Positions 17,718 to 26,772 are shown, numbered from the stretch's first letter. The stretch: 60,665 bases of DNA from Flavobacteriales bacterium (GCA_020635655.1 JACJZI010000015.1:1-60665); one strand, 5' to 3'. Notes: generated by a model not told the origin, from the letters alone. Translations and numbers: made by a program.

Positions 17718-18724
17718 GCACGAACGGAAGTCCCTTCCGGACCACGGCAGCGATCACCGCGGTACACGCCTACGTGCCCGAAAAAGTGCTGAGCAACCAT
17801 GACCTTGAGGGCATGGTGGAGACCAATGATGCCTGGATCACGGAACGGACGGGCATCAAGGAACGTCGGATCCTTGGCAAGGGCGTTGGGACCTCCGAGA
17901 TCGGCGTACGGTCCATCCGCGGCATCTGTGAGAAACGCGGCATCGACCCCCTGGAGATCGACCTGGTGATCTGTGCGACCGTCACCCCGGACCATGTGTT
18001 CCCTGCCACGGCCAACATCATTTGCGACCGCGTTGGTGCGAAGAACGCCTGGGGCTTCGACCTCATGGCCGCATGCAGCGGGTTCCTCTACGCCCTGACA
18101 ACGGGTGCGCAGTTCATCGAGACCGGACGCTACAAGAAGGTGGTCGTGGTGGGCGCGGACAAGATGAGCTCGATCATCAACTACGAGGACCGCTCCACCT
18201 GCATCATTTTCGGTGACGGGGGCGGTGCGGTGCTGTTGGAGCCGAACACCGAGGGGTACGGTGTGATGGACAGTGTGCTCTACGCGGATGGGGCCGGTTG
18301 TCAATATCTACATCAGAAGTCCGGGGGGTCGGTCAGTCCACCCACCATCCGGACCGTGGAAGCGAACGAACATGCCGTGTTCCAGGAGGGCAAGGCCGTG
18401 TTCAAGTTCGCTGTTACGAACATGGCCGACGTGAGTGCCGAGATCATGGAACGGAACCACCTGCGCTCCGAGGATGTGGCATGGCTCGTCCCGCATCAGG
18501 CCAATCTCCGGATCATCGATGCGACCGCCCGCCGGATGGGGCTCAGTGAGGAAAAGGTGATGGTGAACATCGACCGGTTCGGCAATACCACGGCCGGAAC
18601 GCTCCCCTTGCTCCTGTGGGAGTGGGAGCCGAAGCTCAAGCCGGGCGACAATCTGGTGCTCTCCGCCTTCGGTGGCGGCTTCACCTGGGGCGCCATCTAT
18701 GTGAAATGGGCCTACGGCGGCTGA
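17714..18724 (+). CDS. fabH: 3-oxoacyl-ACP synthase III (FabH)
   Basis: The 336-residue FabH condenses acetyl-CoA with malonyl-ACP to start fatty acid synthesis. The catalytic triad is visible: Cys121 in AACSGF, His261 in PHQANLRI and Asn291 in GNTTAGT. 'TNDAWITERTGIKERRI' near the N-terminus is also diagnostic. It overlaps plsX by 4 bp and lies upstream of accB and accC, so this stretch gathers malonyl-CoA supply and chain initiation. Confidence 0.97.
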   Translation: MSTNGSPFRTTAAITAVHAYVPEKVLSNHDLEGMVETNDAWITERTGIKERRILGKGVGTSEIGVRSIRGICEKRGIDPLEIDLVICATVTPDHVFPATANIICDRVGAKNAWGFDLMAACSGFLYALTTGAQFIETGRYKKVVVVGADKMSSIINYEDRSTCIIFGDGGGAVLLEPNTEGYGVMDSVLYADGAGCQYLHQKSGGSVSPPTIRTVEANEHAVFQEGKAVFKFAVTNMADVSAEIMERNHLRSEDVAWLVPHQANLRIIDATARRMGLSEEKVMVNIDRFGNTTAGTLPLLLWEWEPKLKPGDNLVLSAFGGGFTWGAIYVKWAYGG

Positions 18725-18737
18725 TCGCCCCCTTTCC

Positions 18738-18745
18738 TACCTTCG
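18738..18745 (+). promoter_or_regulatory. Possible minus-7 box of accB-accC (TACCTTCG)
   Basis: TACCTTCG (TAnnTTCG variant) lies 32 bp before the accB ATG in the 53-bp gap after fabH. It could allow expression of accB independent of the upstream operon. Confidence 0.4.
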
Positions 18746-18777
18746 CCCGGACCCGGCTGAACCCCTAACAACGAACC

Positions 18778-19266
18778 ATGAACCTCTCGCAGATCCAGGA
18801 GCTGATCAAGTTCGTGGCCAAGAGCGGCGTGAGCGAGGTGGAGATCGAGCAGAAGGACTTCAAGATCACCATCAAGACCCCCGCCAGCAGGAAGGAGAAG
18901 GAGGTGCAGGTGATCGCCGCTCCGCCCCCTGCCTATGCCGCGCAGTTGCCTCCTCCTCCCGCACCGGCCCCAGCTCCGACCCCAACGCCGCCCGCACCAG
19001 CATCGCCGGCCAAGGAAGAATCGAAGTACCTCACCATCAAGGCCCCGATGATCGGCACGTTCTATCGGGCAGCAGGTCCGGACAAACCCACCTTCGTGAA
19101 CATAGGCGACGAGGTCAAACCGGGCAAGGTGATCTGCATCATCGAGGCGATGAAGCTCTTCAACGAGATCGAAAGCGAGGTGAGCGGCAAGGTCGTGAAG
19201 GTGCTCGTGGACGATGCCAAGCCCGTGGAATACGACCAACCGCTGTTCCTGGTGGACCCGTCTTAG
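18778..19266 (+). CDS. accB: Acetyl-CoA carboxylase biotin carboxyl carrier protein
   Basis: The 162-residue BCCP has an N-terminal helical part, a Pro/Ala-rich linker (about residues 49-79) and the biotinyl domain (about 82-162). The biotin-accepting lysine is Lys126 in EAMKLFNE, within the usual EAMK motif. It carries carboxybiotin between AccC and the carboxyltransferase in malonyl-CoA synthesis. accC follows after a 117-bp gap that contains a repeat-like element. Confidence 0.96.
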   Translation: MNLSQIQELIKFVAKSGVSEVEIEQKDFKITIKTPASRKEKEVQVIAAPPPAYAAQLPPPPAPAPAPTPTPPAPASPAKEESKYLTIKAPMIGTFYRAAGPDKPTFVNIGDEVKPGKVICIIEAMKLFNEIESEVSGKVVKVLVDDAKPVEYDQPLFLVDPS

Positions 19267-19270
19267 TCTG

Positions 19271-19368
19271 CCGCAGAGGCAGGACGCAGAGAAGCCCATG
19301 TTCCCTGAAGGAATCGTCGCTGAGCACGCACCGAGGTCCGCATTTTTCGCGCCTCCGCGCCTCTACGG
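19271..19368. repeat. Short interspersed repeat-like element between accB and accC
   Basis: The gap between accB and accC starts with CCGCAGAGGCAGGACGCAGA and ends with a stretch rich in CGCCTCCGCGCCTCTACGG. The first ten bases of the left end pair with the right end at 9 of 10 positions, so the 98-bp unit has imperfect terminal inverted repeats and no coding frame. Its 'CGCAGAGGC...GCCTCTGCGG' character resembles intergenic repeats scattered through many bacterial genomes (from general knowledge, not checked). It would be transcribed between accB and accC. Confidence 0.45.
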
Positions 19369-19383
19369 TCAATCCCCTTGCTG

Positions 19384-20727
19384 ATGTTCAAGAAGATCCT
19401 GATCGCCAACCGGGGAGAGATCGCCTTGCGCGTGATCCGCACCTGCCGGGAAATGGGCATCAAGACGGTGGCCGTCTATTCCACCGCCGACAAGGACAGC
19501 CTGCCCGTGCGATTCGCTGATGAGGCCGTTTGCATCGGTCCGCCGTCCAGCAAGGAAAGCTACCTGAACATGCCGCGCATCATCGCGGCCGCCGAGATCA
19601 CCAACGCCGACGCCATCCATCCCGGCTATGGCTTCCTGAGCGAGAACGCCAAGTTCAGCAAGATCTGCCAGGACCAGGGCATCAAGTTCATCGGCGCGCT
19701 TCCCGACCAGATCGAGGCCATGGGTGACAAGGCCACGGCCAAGGCGACCATGAAGGTCGCTGGAGTTCCCTGCGTGCCCGGTACGGACGGTCTGGTCACG
19801 GACCTGGACGTGGCCAAGAAGGAGGCCAAGAAGATCGGTTATCCCGTCATCCTGAAGGCGACGGCAGGCGGTGGGGGCAAGGGCATGCGTCTGGTCTGGA
19901 AGGAGGAGGAATTCGACGAAGCCTTCGCGAAGGCCAGCCAGGAGGCCGGTGCGGCGTTCGGCAATGCGGGGATGTACATGGAAAAATACATCGAGGAACC
20001 CCGTCATATCGAGATCCAGATCGCCGGCGACCAGTACGGCACCTTCTGCCACATGAGCGAACGCGACTGCTCCATCCAGCGCCGCCACCAAAAGCTCGTG
20101 GAGGAGACGCCCAGCCCGTTCATGACCAAGACCCTGCGCAAGAAGATGGGCGAAGCGGCGATCAAGGCCGCTGCAGCGGTGAACTACGAGGGGGTGGGTA
20201 CCGTGGAGTTCCTTGTGGACAAGCACAAGAACTTCTACTTCATGGAGATGAACACGCGGATCCAGGTCGAACACACCATCACCGAGGAAGTGATCGACTA
20301 TGATCTGGTGCGCGAACAGATCAAGATCGCAGCGGGGGTGCCGATCTCCGGCCTGAACTACGAGCCGACCCGGCACAGCATCCAATGCCGCATCAATGCG
20401 GAGGACCCCTTCAACAACTTCCGCCCTACGCCCGGCAGGATCACCAGCTACCACAGCCCGGGCGGGCACGGCGTTCGCGTGGACACCCACGTCTACGCCG
20501 GATACACCATTCCTCCGAACTACGACAGCATGATCGGCAAGCTAATCGTGACCGCGCAAAGTCGTGAGGAGGCGCTGGACAAGATGGTTCGTGCGTTGAA
20601 CGAGTATGTGATCGAAGGGGTCAGCACGACCATTCCGTTCCACCTCCAGTTATTCCAGAACGAACGGTTCCGCAAGGGGGATTACAACACGAAATTCCTT
20701 GAGGAGTTCGACCTGGTGAAGGCCTGA
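19384..20727 (+). CDS. accC: Acetyl-CoA carboxylase biotin carboxylase subunit
   Basis: The 447-residue ATP-grasp enzyme carboxylates biotin on AccB. Motifs include KILIANRGEIALRVIRT at the N-terminus, HPGYGFLSENA, the glycine-rich ATP loop KATAGGGGKGMR, MEMNTRIQVEHTITEE and a C-terminal 'GHGVRVDTHVYAGY'. The frame opens at a TTG at 19378, but the ATG at 19384 matches the family start. The last 78 bp overlap the convergent membrane protein gene. Confidence 0.97.
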   Translation: MFKKILIANRGEIALRVIRTCREMGIKTVAVYSTADKDSLPVRFADEAVCIGPPSSKESYLNMPRIIAAAEITNADAIHPGYGFLSENAKFSKICQDQGIKFIGALPDQIEAMGDKATAKATMKVAGVPCVPGTDGLVTDLDVAKKEAKKIGYPVILKATAGGGGKGMRLVWKEEEFDEAFAKASQEAGAAFGNAGMYMEKYIEEPRHIEIQIAGDQYGTFCHMSERDCSIQRRHQKLVEETPSPFMTKTLRKKMGEAAIKAAAAVNYEGVGTVEFLVDKHKNFYFMEMNTRIQVEHTITEEVIDYDLVREQIKIAAGVPISGLNYEPTRHSIQCRINAEDPFNNFRPTPGRITSYHSPGGHGVRVDTHVYAGYTIPPNYDSMIGKLIVTAQSREEALDKMVRALNEYVIEGVSTTIPFHLQLFQNERFRKGDYNTKFLEEFDLVKA

Positions 20728-22290
20728 GAACGACACAGAGCGCTTATTCGCGGCCCCTCTCGGACCGATCCGCAAATGTTGGGAGGTGATCCCTTTGGAC
20801 CCGTAGCGGACGAGGAAGCCCTTGTGCATTCCAAGCTCCTCCAGGACCTGGGTCGCAGCGGAACTGTCGGCCACGGTCCGCATGCTCCTTTCGGCATAGA
20901 ACTGCACCTGCGGGTCGGCGTTCAGCCCCTCCAGCAGGACCACTTCATCGGACCCGGCCTCCCGGGCGATGAACCTGCCGACCGTTCGTTGAAGTGCATA
21001 GGGCGACCCGGTCGCAGTGCCATCGCCAGGGCGGTTCACCCACGTGTAATAGGCCGCGCCGAGGAACGCGCAGCACATCACCGGAACCGCCGACCGCATT
21101 TGCCATTGTTGTGCAGTCTGCACCGTGGCCCAGGCGGCCAGCGGGCAAATGAAAAAGCCGAGCTTCAGCAGGGCGAACTCATGCACATCATACCGCATGA
21201 AGACGAACAGATGAATAAGTGCAGGAGGCAGGGTCAGGATCGCGATCCTTTTCGGCCCGCTCCATCCGGATGCACGCTTCATGCCCATCAGCGCGATAAC
21301 GAGCAATATGAGCGCCGGCCACCAGGCGGTCATCAGGTTGGTCATCATTGCACGCGATCCCCTTGACAGGGGAATATCCGATGTACCCGCCAGCAGTCCA
21401 CGTTCATTGAAACGATGCATGTAGTAGGTCATGAGATGTTCCGCGCCGACCACGGAGGCGTACAAAGCGAGGCAGGCGAACATGACTAGCACAACGACCA
21501 TGGCCTGGGCAATGGCGGAACGGGACCATGCTGCCTCATGTTCGGCACGCGACCGCTGGAGCATGACCGCACCAAAGGTGACCATGACGAAGACGGCGAG
21601 CCACTCGGTGGCCGCAAGCACGGCCATGGCCACCAGGAAGTGCGTCATGCGCCGCCTGACCGGACGCTCATCGCGCATCAGTCGGGAAAATGTGAATAGT
21701 GCCCACGCCCAGGGCAGTTGCACGGCCATATCGGACATGTACACGTTCCCGTGGTACCAGAGCGGAGCAGGCATGAACAAATAGAGCACGGCCGACAGGA
21801 GGCCCACGGTCCGGGCGCGCGGATCACCGGTATCATGGAGCACGACCCTGACGAAACCGAACAAGAGGAATGCTGCAGCGGCGTGGAGCAACAGGTTGAA
21901 GACCTCCAGCGGGAGCACATCGGGGAGCACATGGGCCAGTCGAAATGCCAGATAGGGCACCCAATAGGCCATTGGCAGATGGGACATGTAATAGTAGCAA
22001 CCATCGCGCTGGGTCAGGTCGTAATGAAGGCCGATCACACCCTGGTCCCCTGGATCCGGGAACGTAACGGCAGGACACCCCTGATGATCCAGAAGACCGT
22101 CCGCATTCCAGACCCGATGCACTACAAGAACAAGGGCGGTGCAGAACTCGTGGTTCTTGCTGAGGGGCCTGCCCAGTTGGGGCAGACGCACAGCGACGCT
22201 GAGCAGGAATGCCAGGAACAGGACCAAGCCCGATCGGGGGCGCATCCAGCGAAGCTGCAGGGGCGATCCCATCGGGATCGGCTCAGGCAC
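20650..22290 (-). CDS. Multi-pass membrane protein, glycosyltransferase (GT-C / PMT-like)
   Basis: The 546-residue protein has about ten hydrophobic segments, for example 'GLVLFLAFLLSVAVRLP', 'FLVAMAVLAATEWLAVFVMV' and 'AMVVVLVMFACLALYASVV', and a polar loop after the first span, the general layout of GT-C sugar transferases of the PMT/ArnT type. No catalytic motif could be assigned with certainty. The GTG start at 22290 overlaps the dxs stop by 8 bp; ATGs at 22272 and 22245 are alternatives. The last 26 codons run antisense to the accC 3' end. I regard this as a membrane glycosyltransferase or polytopic protein of unknown substrate. Confidence 0.65.
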   Translation of the reverse strand: MPEPIPMGSPLQLRWMRPRSGLVLFLAFLLSVAVRLPQLGRPLSKNHEFCTALVLVVHRVWNADGLLDHQGCPAVTFPDPGDQGVIGLHYDLTQRDGCYYYMSHLPMAYWVPYLAFRLAHVLPDVLPLEVFNLLLHAAAAFLLFGFVRVVLHDTGDPRARTVGLLSAVLYLFMPAPLWYHGNVYMSDMAVQLPWAWALFTFSRLMRDERPVRRRMTHFLVAMAVLAATEWLAVFVMVTFGAVMLQRSRAEHEAAWSRSAIAQAMVVVLVMFACLALYASVVGAEHLMTYYMHRFNERGLLAGTSDIPLSRGSRAMMTNLMTAWWPALILLVIALMGMKRASGWSGPKRIAILTLPPALIHLFVFMRYDVHEFALLKLGFFICPLAAWATVQTAQQWQMRSAVPVMCCAFLGAAYYTWVNRPGDGTATGSPYALQRTVGRFIAREAGSDEVVLLEGLNADPQVQFYAERSMRTVADSSAATQVLEELGMHKGFLVRYGSKGITSQHLRIGPRGAANKRSVSFSGLHQVELLKEFRVVIPLAEPFVLE

Positions 22291-24229
22291 TTGCCCGTGA
22301 GCCCTTCGTCCCCTTTCTTTCGGCGAGCAGGTCCTTCACCGTCGCCACCAACGCCACGTCATCGAAGCCGCACTCCGTATAGAGTTCCGGCTGCGAGCCG
22401 TGCTCGATGAAACGATCGGGGATGCCCAGCCTCCGCACCTGGGCCTGGTAGCCGTGGTCCACCATGAACTCGAGCACGGCGCTGCCCATGCCCCCCGTGA
22501 TGCAACCGTCCTCCATGGTGACCACCTGCCTGAACTTGCCGAACACCTCGTGCAGCAGCAGTTCATCCAGCGGCTTCACGAACCGCATGTCGTAGTGCGC
22601 CACGCTGTACCCTTCCGCCTCCAGGGCCCCGATGCCCTTCGCAGCGATATTTCCGATGTGTCCGATGCTGAGCACGGCGATGTCATTGCCTCCACGCAAC
22701 CTGCGGCCCGTGCCGACCTTGATCGCCTTGAAGGGCGTCTTCCACTCGGTCATCACACCTTCGCCGCGTGGATAGCGGATACTGAACGGGCCTTGGTCCT
22801 GCAATTGGGCGGTGTACATCAGGTCCCTCAGTTCCTCCTCGTTCATCGGGGCGCTGACCACCATGTTGGGGATGCAGCGGAAATAGGCCAGGTCGAAGGC
22901 CCCGTGGTGCGTGGGGCCATCGGCTCCCGCCAGGCCGCCACGGTCAAGACAGAACACCACGTTCAACTTCTGCAGGGCTACATCGTGGACCACCTGATCA
23001 TAACCCCGTTGCATGAACGAACTGTAGATGTTGCAGAATGGCACCATCCCCTGGGTGGCGAGGCCTGCACTGAACGTAACGGCGTGCTGCTCCGCGATGC
23101 CCACGTCGAACGCGCGATCCGGCATGGCCTTCATCATGATGTTCAGCGAGGAGCCCGTGGGCATGGCCGGCGTTATGCCGACGATCCTCTCGTTCTTTTC
23201 GGCCAGCTCTACGATCGTGTGCCCGAAGACATCCTGGTACTTGGGGGGTTGCGGGCTCTTTGGCACCACCTTGATGATCTCACCCGTCTCCTTATTGAAG
23301 AGCCCGGGAGCATGCCATAACGTGGCACTCCCCTCCTCAGCGGGCTTGTAGCCCTTGCCTTTCACGGTGACAGCGTGCAGGATCTTGGGGCCCGGGATGT
23401 CACGGAGGTCGCGAAGCACTTTCACCAAATGGTCGACATCGTGCCCATCGACAGGTCCGAAGTAGCGGAACTTCAGACTTTCGAACAGATTGCTCTGTCT
23501 GAGCAAAGCGCTTTTGATCGCACCCTCCACCTTCTGTGCCACCACCTGTGGATTGGGACCGAACTTGCTGATCTTGCCCAGCAGGTTCCACACCTCGTCC
23601 TTCACTTTGTTGTAGGTATGGCTGGTCGTGATATCCGTGAGGTATTCCTTCAGCGCACCAACGTTCGGGTCGATGCTCATGCAATTGTCGTTCAGCACCA
23701 CGAGCATGTCCGCGCCAGCGCCCCCCGCATGGTTGAGCGCCTCGAAGGCCATGCCGGCGGTCATAGCCCCGTCACCGATCACGGCCACCACCTGGCGGTC
23801 CTTCTCTCCCTTCAACCGACTACCCACCGCCATGCCCAGCGCGGCACCGATGGAGGTGCTGCTGTGTCCGACCCCGAAGGTGTCATAATCGCTTTCGCTC
23901 CGTTTCGGGAATCCACTGATGCCACCGTGCTTCCGATTGGTGTGGAAGACCTCCCGCCGCCCCGTGAGGACCTTGTGACCGTATGCCTGATGGCCCACGT
24001 CCCAAACCAGTTGGTCATAGGGCGTCCGGAAGACATAGTGCAGTGCCACGGTCAACTCAACGACACCGAGACTGGCCCCGAAGTGCCCGCCCTTTACGCT
24101 GACCACATCGATGATGAACTCACGGAGTTCCTGACAGACCTGGGCGAGCTGATCCTCCCGGAGCCGTCGCAGGTCCGCGGGAATTTGGATCTGCTCCAGA
24201 ACGGGATACGTGGTGGACTTATCGGTCAT
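22283..24229 (-). CDS. dxs: 1-deoxy-D-xylulose-5-phosphate synthase
   Basis: The 648-residue thiamine-diphosphate enzyme condenses pyruvate and glyceraldehyde-3-phosphate to DXP, precursor of isoprenoids and, with PdxA, of pyridoxal phosphate. Family signatures are 'GGHFGASLGVVELTVALH', 'DVGHQAYGHKVLTGR', the thiamine motif region 'IGDGAMTAGMAFEALN...NDN', the 'YFGPVDGHD' segment, 'VGIAEQHAVTFSAGLA' and 'DRGGLAGADGPTHHG'. The ATG at 24229 (MTDKS) was chosen over an upstream GTG at 24238. The next gene downstream overlaps its stop. Confidence 0.97.
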   Translation of the reverse strand: MTDKSTTYPVLEQIQIPADLRRLREDQLAQVCQELREFIIDVVSVKGGHFGASLGVVELTVALHYVFRTPYDQLVWDVGHQAYGHKVLTGRREVFHTNRKHGGISGFPKRSESDYDTFGVGHSSTSIGAALGMAVGSRLKGEKDRQVVAVIGDGAMTAGMAFEALNHAGGAGADMLVVLNDNCMSIDPNVGALKEYLTDITTSHTYNKVKDEVWNLLGKISKFGPNPQVVAQKVEGAIKSALLRQSNLFESLKFRYFGPVDGHDVDHLVKVLRDLRDIPGPKILHAVTVKGKGYKPAEEGSATLWHAPGLFNKETGEIIKVVPKSPQPPKYQDVFGHTIVELAEKNERIVGITPAMPTGSSLNIMMKAMPDRAFDVGIAEQHAVTFSAGLATQGMVPFCNIYSSFMQRGYDQVVHDVALQKLNVVFCLDRGGLAGADGPTHHGAFDLAYFRCIPNMVVSAPMNEEELRDLMYTAQLQDQGPFSIRYPRGEGVMTEWKTPFKAIKVGTGRRLRGGNDIAVLSIGHIGNIAAKGIGALEAEGYSVAHYDMRFVKPLDELLLHEVFGKFRQVVTMEDGCITGGMGSAVLEFMVDHGYQAQVRRLGIPDRFIEHGSQPELYTECGFDDVALVATVKDLLAERKGTKGSRASA

Positions 24230-24261
24230 GCCTGGCACATCGCGACCGTTCGAACGAAGAA

Positions 24262-24269
24262 CAAAGTTA
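24262..24269 (-). promoter_or_regulatory. Minus-7 box of dxs (TAACTTTG)
   Basis: On the minus strand TAACTTTG matches TAnnTTTG exactly and lies 32 bp before the dxs ATG. The rest of the 172-bp gap to the divergent cytochrome gene shows no other clear element. Confidence 0.6.
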
Positions 24270-24401
24270 GCGGACCAGCGGTTCAGGTCACGAGCACGAT
24301 CATCAACATGAGGATATCATCATGCCTCGAGGACTTGGACGCCTGGAACGATGCCGTTATTTTGAACGCCTGGCACCCATGACAGGAACGACCGCTTTCC
24401 C

Positions 24402-25304
24402 ATGAAGAACGTCCTTCGCTGGCTGGGCATCGTCCTCATTGTCACCCTTGTCGGTCTGGCGGCGTTCGCCTGGTCGAACATCCGCAATACCGAAAAGCGC
24501 CTGGCAACTGTGTATGAAGTGACGCCCGTTCCATTGGATATACCGGTTGACAGTGCTTCGCTCGCAAGGGGTGAACACCTGTCCCGCGTGCTCTGCGCCG
24601 ATTGCCATGGACCGCAATACGCGGGCAGGGATTTCTTTTCGGACCCGACCCTGGCGACCGTCTATTCCAGCAACCTGACCAAGGGTACGGGGGGTGTGGG
24701 GGACCACTACAGCGTTCAGGATTGGGTACGCGCGATCAGGGATGGCATCGGACCGAAGGGACGTCCCTTGTTCATCATGCCCTCAAGGGAATTCCATCAT
24801 CTCAGCGCACGCGACCTCGGCGCGATCGTGGCCTACATGCACACGCTGGACCCCGTGGATCGGGTGCCGGGCGAGAACGTGTACCACCCCGTCGGAAAGC
24901 TCCTGGTCAACCTTGGCGCGTTCGGGGATGTGATCAACGCCGAGACCTTGGACCATGAGGCGCCCTACCCACCGGACCCCACACACGATGGGAGCGCGGA
25001 GGAGGGGCGCTACCTCGTGGACATCACCGGCTGCCGCACCTGCCACGGTGAGCAATTGAACGGGGGCAAGGACCCGGACCCCGCGGCCCCCCGGGGGCCG
25101 AACCTCACCAGCGAAGGGCATATCCGCGATTGGACCGCGGAGGACTTCATCCGCACCCTTCGGACCGGGATCACGCCGGAGGGCCAACAGTTGCTGGCCA
25201 AATACATGCCCTGGCAGAGCTATGGACAGTACAACGACAGGGAGCTGACCGCCATCTACAACTATCTGCTCTCCCTGGAGCGTCTGCCCACCACCGAACC
25301 CTAG
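24402..25304 (+). CDS. Membrane-anchored diheme cytochrome c
   Basis: The 300-residue protein has one N-terminal membrane anchor (about residues 7-24) and two class I cytochrome c domains. The heme sites are CADCH (residues 65-69) and CRTCH (211-215). Likely axial Met ligands are Met126 (FIMPS) and Met269 (KYMPW). It should sit on the periplasmic side of the inner membrane and pass electrons between a dehydrogenase or quinol and an oxidase. Its partner is unknown and no respiratory gene is adjacent, although an SQR-like flavoprotein lies 1.6 kb downstream. Confidence 0.85.
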   Translation: MKNVLRWLGIVLIVTLVGLAAFAWSNIRNTEKRLATVYEVTPVPLDIPVDSASLARGEHLSRVLCADCHGPQYAGRDFFSDPTLATVYSSNLTKGTGGVGDHYSVQDWVRAIRDGIGPKGRPLFIMPSREFHHLSARDLGAIVAYMHTLDPVDRVPGENVYHPVGKLLVNLGAFGDVINAETLDHEAPYPPDPTHDGSAEEGRYLVDITGCRTCHGEQLNGGKDPDPAAPRGPNLTSEGHIRDWTAEDFIRTLRTGITPEGQQLLAKYMPWQSYGQYNDRELTAIYNYLLSLERLPTTEP

Positions 25305-25403
25305 GGGCTGGAGCACCCCTCAGCGGTCCGAACGCAGGAACGGCACCCCATGACATTCCTTCCCGACAGGCTTGCGAGCATGCGCTAATATTTGTCATAG
25401 AAT

Positions 25404-25421
25404 TATATTCCATGGAATATA
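25404..25421. promoter_or_regulatory. 18-bp perfect palindrome, likely operator of the pirin gene
   Basis: TATATTCCATGGAATATA is its own reverse complement over all 18 bases, in an AT-rich patch. Its right end overlaps the minus-7 box by 2 bp and it occupies the spacer between minus-33 and minus-7, so a bound dimeric regulator would block RNA polymerase. No regulator gene is next to it. Confidence 0.6.
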
Positions 25422-25427
25422 TCTTTG
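25420..25427 (+). promoter_or_regulatory. Minus-7 box of the pirin gene (TATCTTTG)
   Basis: TATCTTTG matches TAnnTTTG exactly and ends 4 bp before the pirin ATG, so the transcript should be nearly leaderless. A TTTG at 25391-25394 is a possible minus-33 element, though its 25-bp spacing is longer than usual. Confidence 0.6.
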
Positions 25428-25431
25428 TGCC

Positions 25432-26154
25432 ATGACCAAGACGCTGACCCTTCATCGCGCGGATACCCGCGGGCACGCGGACCATGGTTGGTTGGACACC
25501 TGGCACACGTTCAGTTTCGCCGAATACCATGATCCGTCGCGTGTCCACTTCGGCACTTTGCGCGTGCTGAACGATGACACGGTCGCGCCGGGCATGGGCT
25601 TTGGCACGCACCCGCACGACAACATGGAGATCGTGTCGATCCCCCTGGAAGGCGACCTTGAGCACAAGGACAGCATGGGGCATGTTCAGGTGATCCATCA
25701 GGGCGACGTGCAGGTGATGAGCGCCGGAACGGGTATCACGCACAGTGAACGGGCTCGGGACCATGACAAGCCGGTGCGCTTCCTGCAGATCTGGGTCATC
25801 CCCCGGGAACGCAACGTGGCACCCCGGTACGACCAAATGACCCTGCCCGCGGGTCCGGACAATGCCTTGATGACGATCATCTCACCCGACGCGAACGACG
25901 GTGGCCTTTGGATGCACCAGGATGCCTGGTTCCAGCTGGGCCGCTTCGCGGGACCCGAACGGTTGACGTACGCCCCGAGGCGCCCCGGGAACGGTGTTTA
26001 CGCCTTCCTGATCGAGGGTGATGCCACCATCGCTGGCCAGGATCTCCACCGGCGGGACGGTATGGGTATCGAAGGAGAGGCCGCGATCGACATCCGCATT
26101 GGGCCGAAAGGTGGCCAGCTGCTCCTGATCGACGTACCCATGGCCCTGAACTGA
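25432..26154 (+). CDS. Pirin family protein
   Basis: The 240-residue bicupin has the pirin metal site: His60 and His62 in GTHPHDNMEI, His104 and Glu106 in GITHSER. The N-terminal cupin includes 'HTFSFAEYHDP' and the second cupin is at about 140-240. Bacterial pirins have been reported as quercetin dioxygenases or redox-linked regulators, so the substrate here is open. The ATG at 25432 follows a promoter and an 18-bp palindrome; the open frame upstream to 25372 would include both and is rejected. YceI follows after 58 bp, so a stress-type operon is likely. Confidence 0.88.
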   Translation: MTKTLTLHRADTRGHADHGWLDTWHTFSFAEYHDPSRVHFGTLRVLNDDTVAPGMGFGTHPHDNMEIVSIPLEGDLEHKDSMGHVQVIHQGDVQVMSAGTGITHSERARDHDKPVRFLQIWVIPRERNVAPRYDQMTLPAGPDNALMTIISPDANDGGLWMHQDAWFQLGRFAGPERLTYAPRRPGNGVYAFLIEGDATIAGQDLHRRDGMGIEGEAAIDIRIGPKGGQLLLIDVPMALN

Positions 26155-26212
26155 TGGAGCAACCGGGACAAGGAACGACATGAACAACGACCAACAATAG
26201 GAGAACAACAAC

Positions 26213-26752
26213 ATGGAAACGGCAACAACGACGAAATGGGCGATCGACAAGGCCCACAGCGAGATCCGGTTCAAGGTGAAGCACCTGATGATCAGCTCCG
26301 TCACCGGACAGTTCAATGAGTTCGGGGCCGAGGCCGAGCTGGAAGGCGAGGACCTTTCCGGCGCACGCGTGAGTTTCTGGGCGGACACCGCCAGCGTGGA
26401 CACGGGTGCGGCCGACCGCGACAAACACTTGCGCAGTGGCGATTTCTTCGATGCGGAGAACTACCCGAAACTGGCCTTCCAAAGCACCGGCCTCGAAAGG
26501 AGCGGTGACACATGGAAGATGACCGGCGACCTGACCATCAAGGATGTGAGCAAGCCCATCACACTGGACGTGCATTGGGCCGGCGTGGCCAGGGATCCCT
26601 GGGGCCACACCAAGGCGGGGCTCACGGTCAGCGGCCGCATCGACCGCGAGCAATGGGGCCTGAACTGGAACGCCGCCCTCGAGACCGGTGGCGTGCTGGT
26701 CAGCAACGATGTACGCATCCAATGCGAAGTGCAATTGGTGCAGCACGACTGA
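26213..26752 (+). CDS. yceI: YceI family lipid-binding protein
   Basis: The 179-residue protein matches the YceI lipocalin-like fold, with WAIDKAHSEIRFKVKHLMIS near the start, 'SGDFFDAENYPKLAFQST' and 'KPITLDVHWAGVARDPWG'. YceI proteins bind polyisoprenoid-like lipids and are induced by base, acid or osmotic stress in other bacteria. It has no signal peptide, so it is probably cytoplasmic, unlike E. coli YceI. It is preceded by pirin and followed by a GC-rich hairpin at 26773-26805. Confidence 0.9.
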   Translation: METATTTKWAIDKAHSEIRFKVKHLMISSVTGQFNEFGAEAELEGEDLSGARVSFWADTASVDTGAADRDKHLRSGDFFDAENYPKLAFQSTGLERSGDTWKMTGDLTIKDVSKPITLDVHWAGVARDPWGHTKAGLTVSGRIDREQWGLNWNAALETGGVLVSNDVRIQCEVQLVQHD

Positions 26753-26772
26753 TACCCCTTCTCGACACAGCA

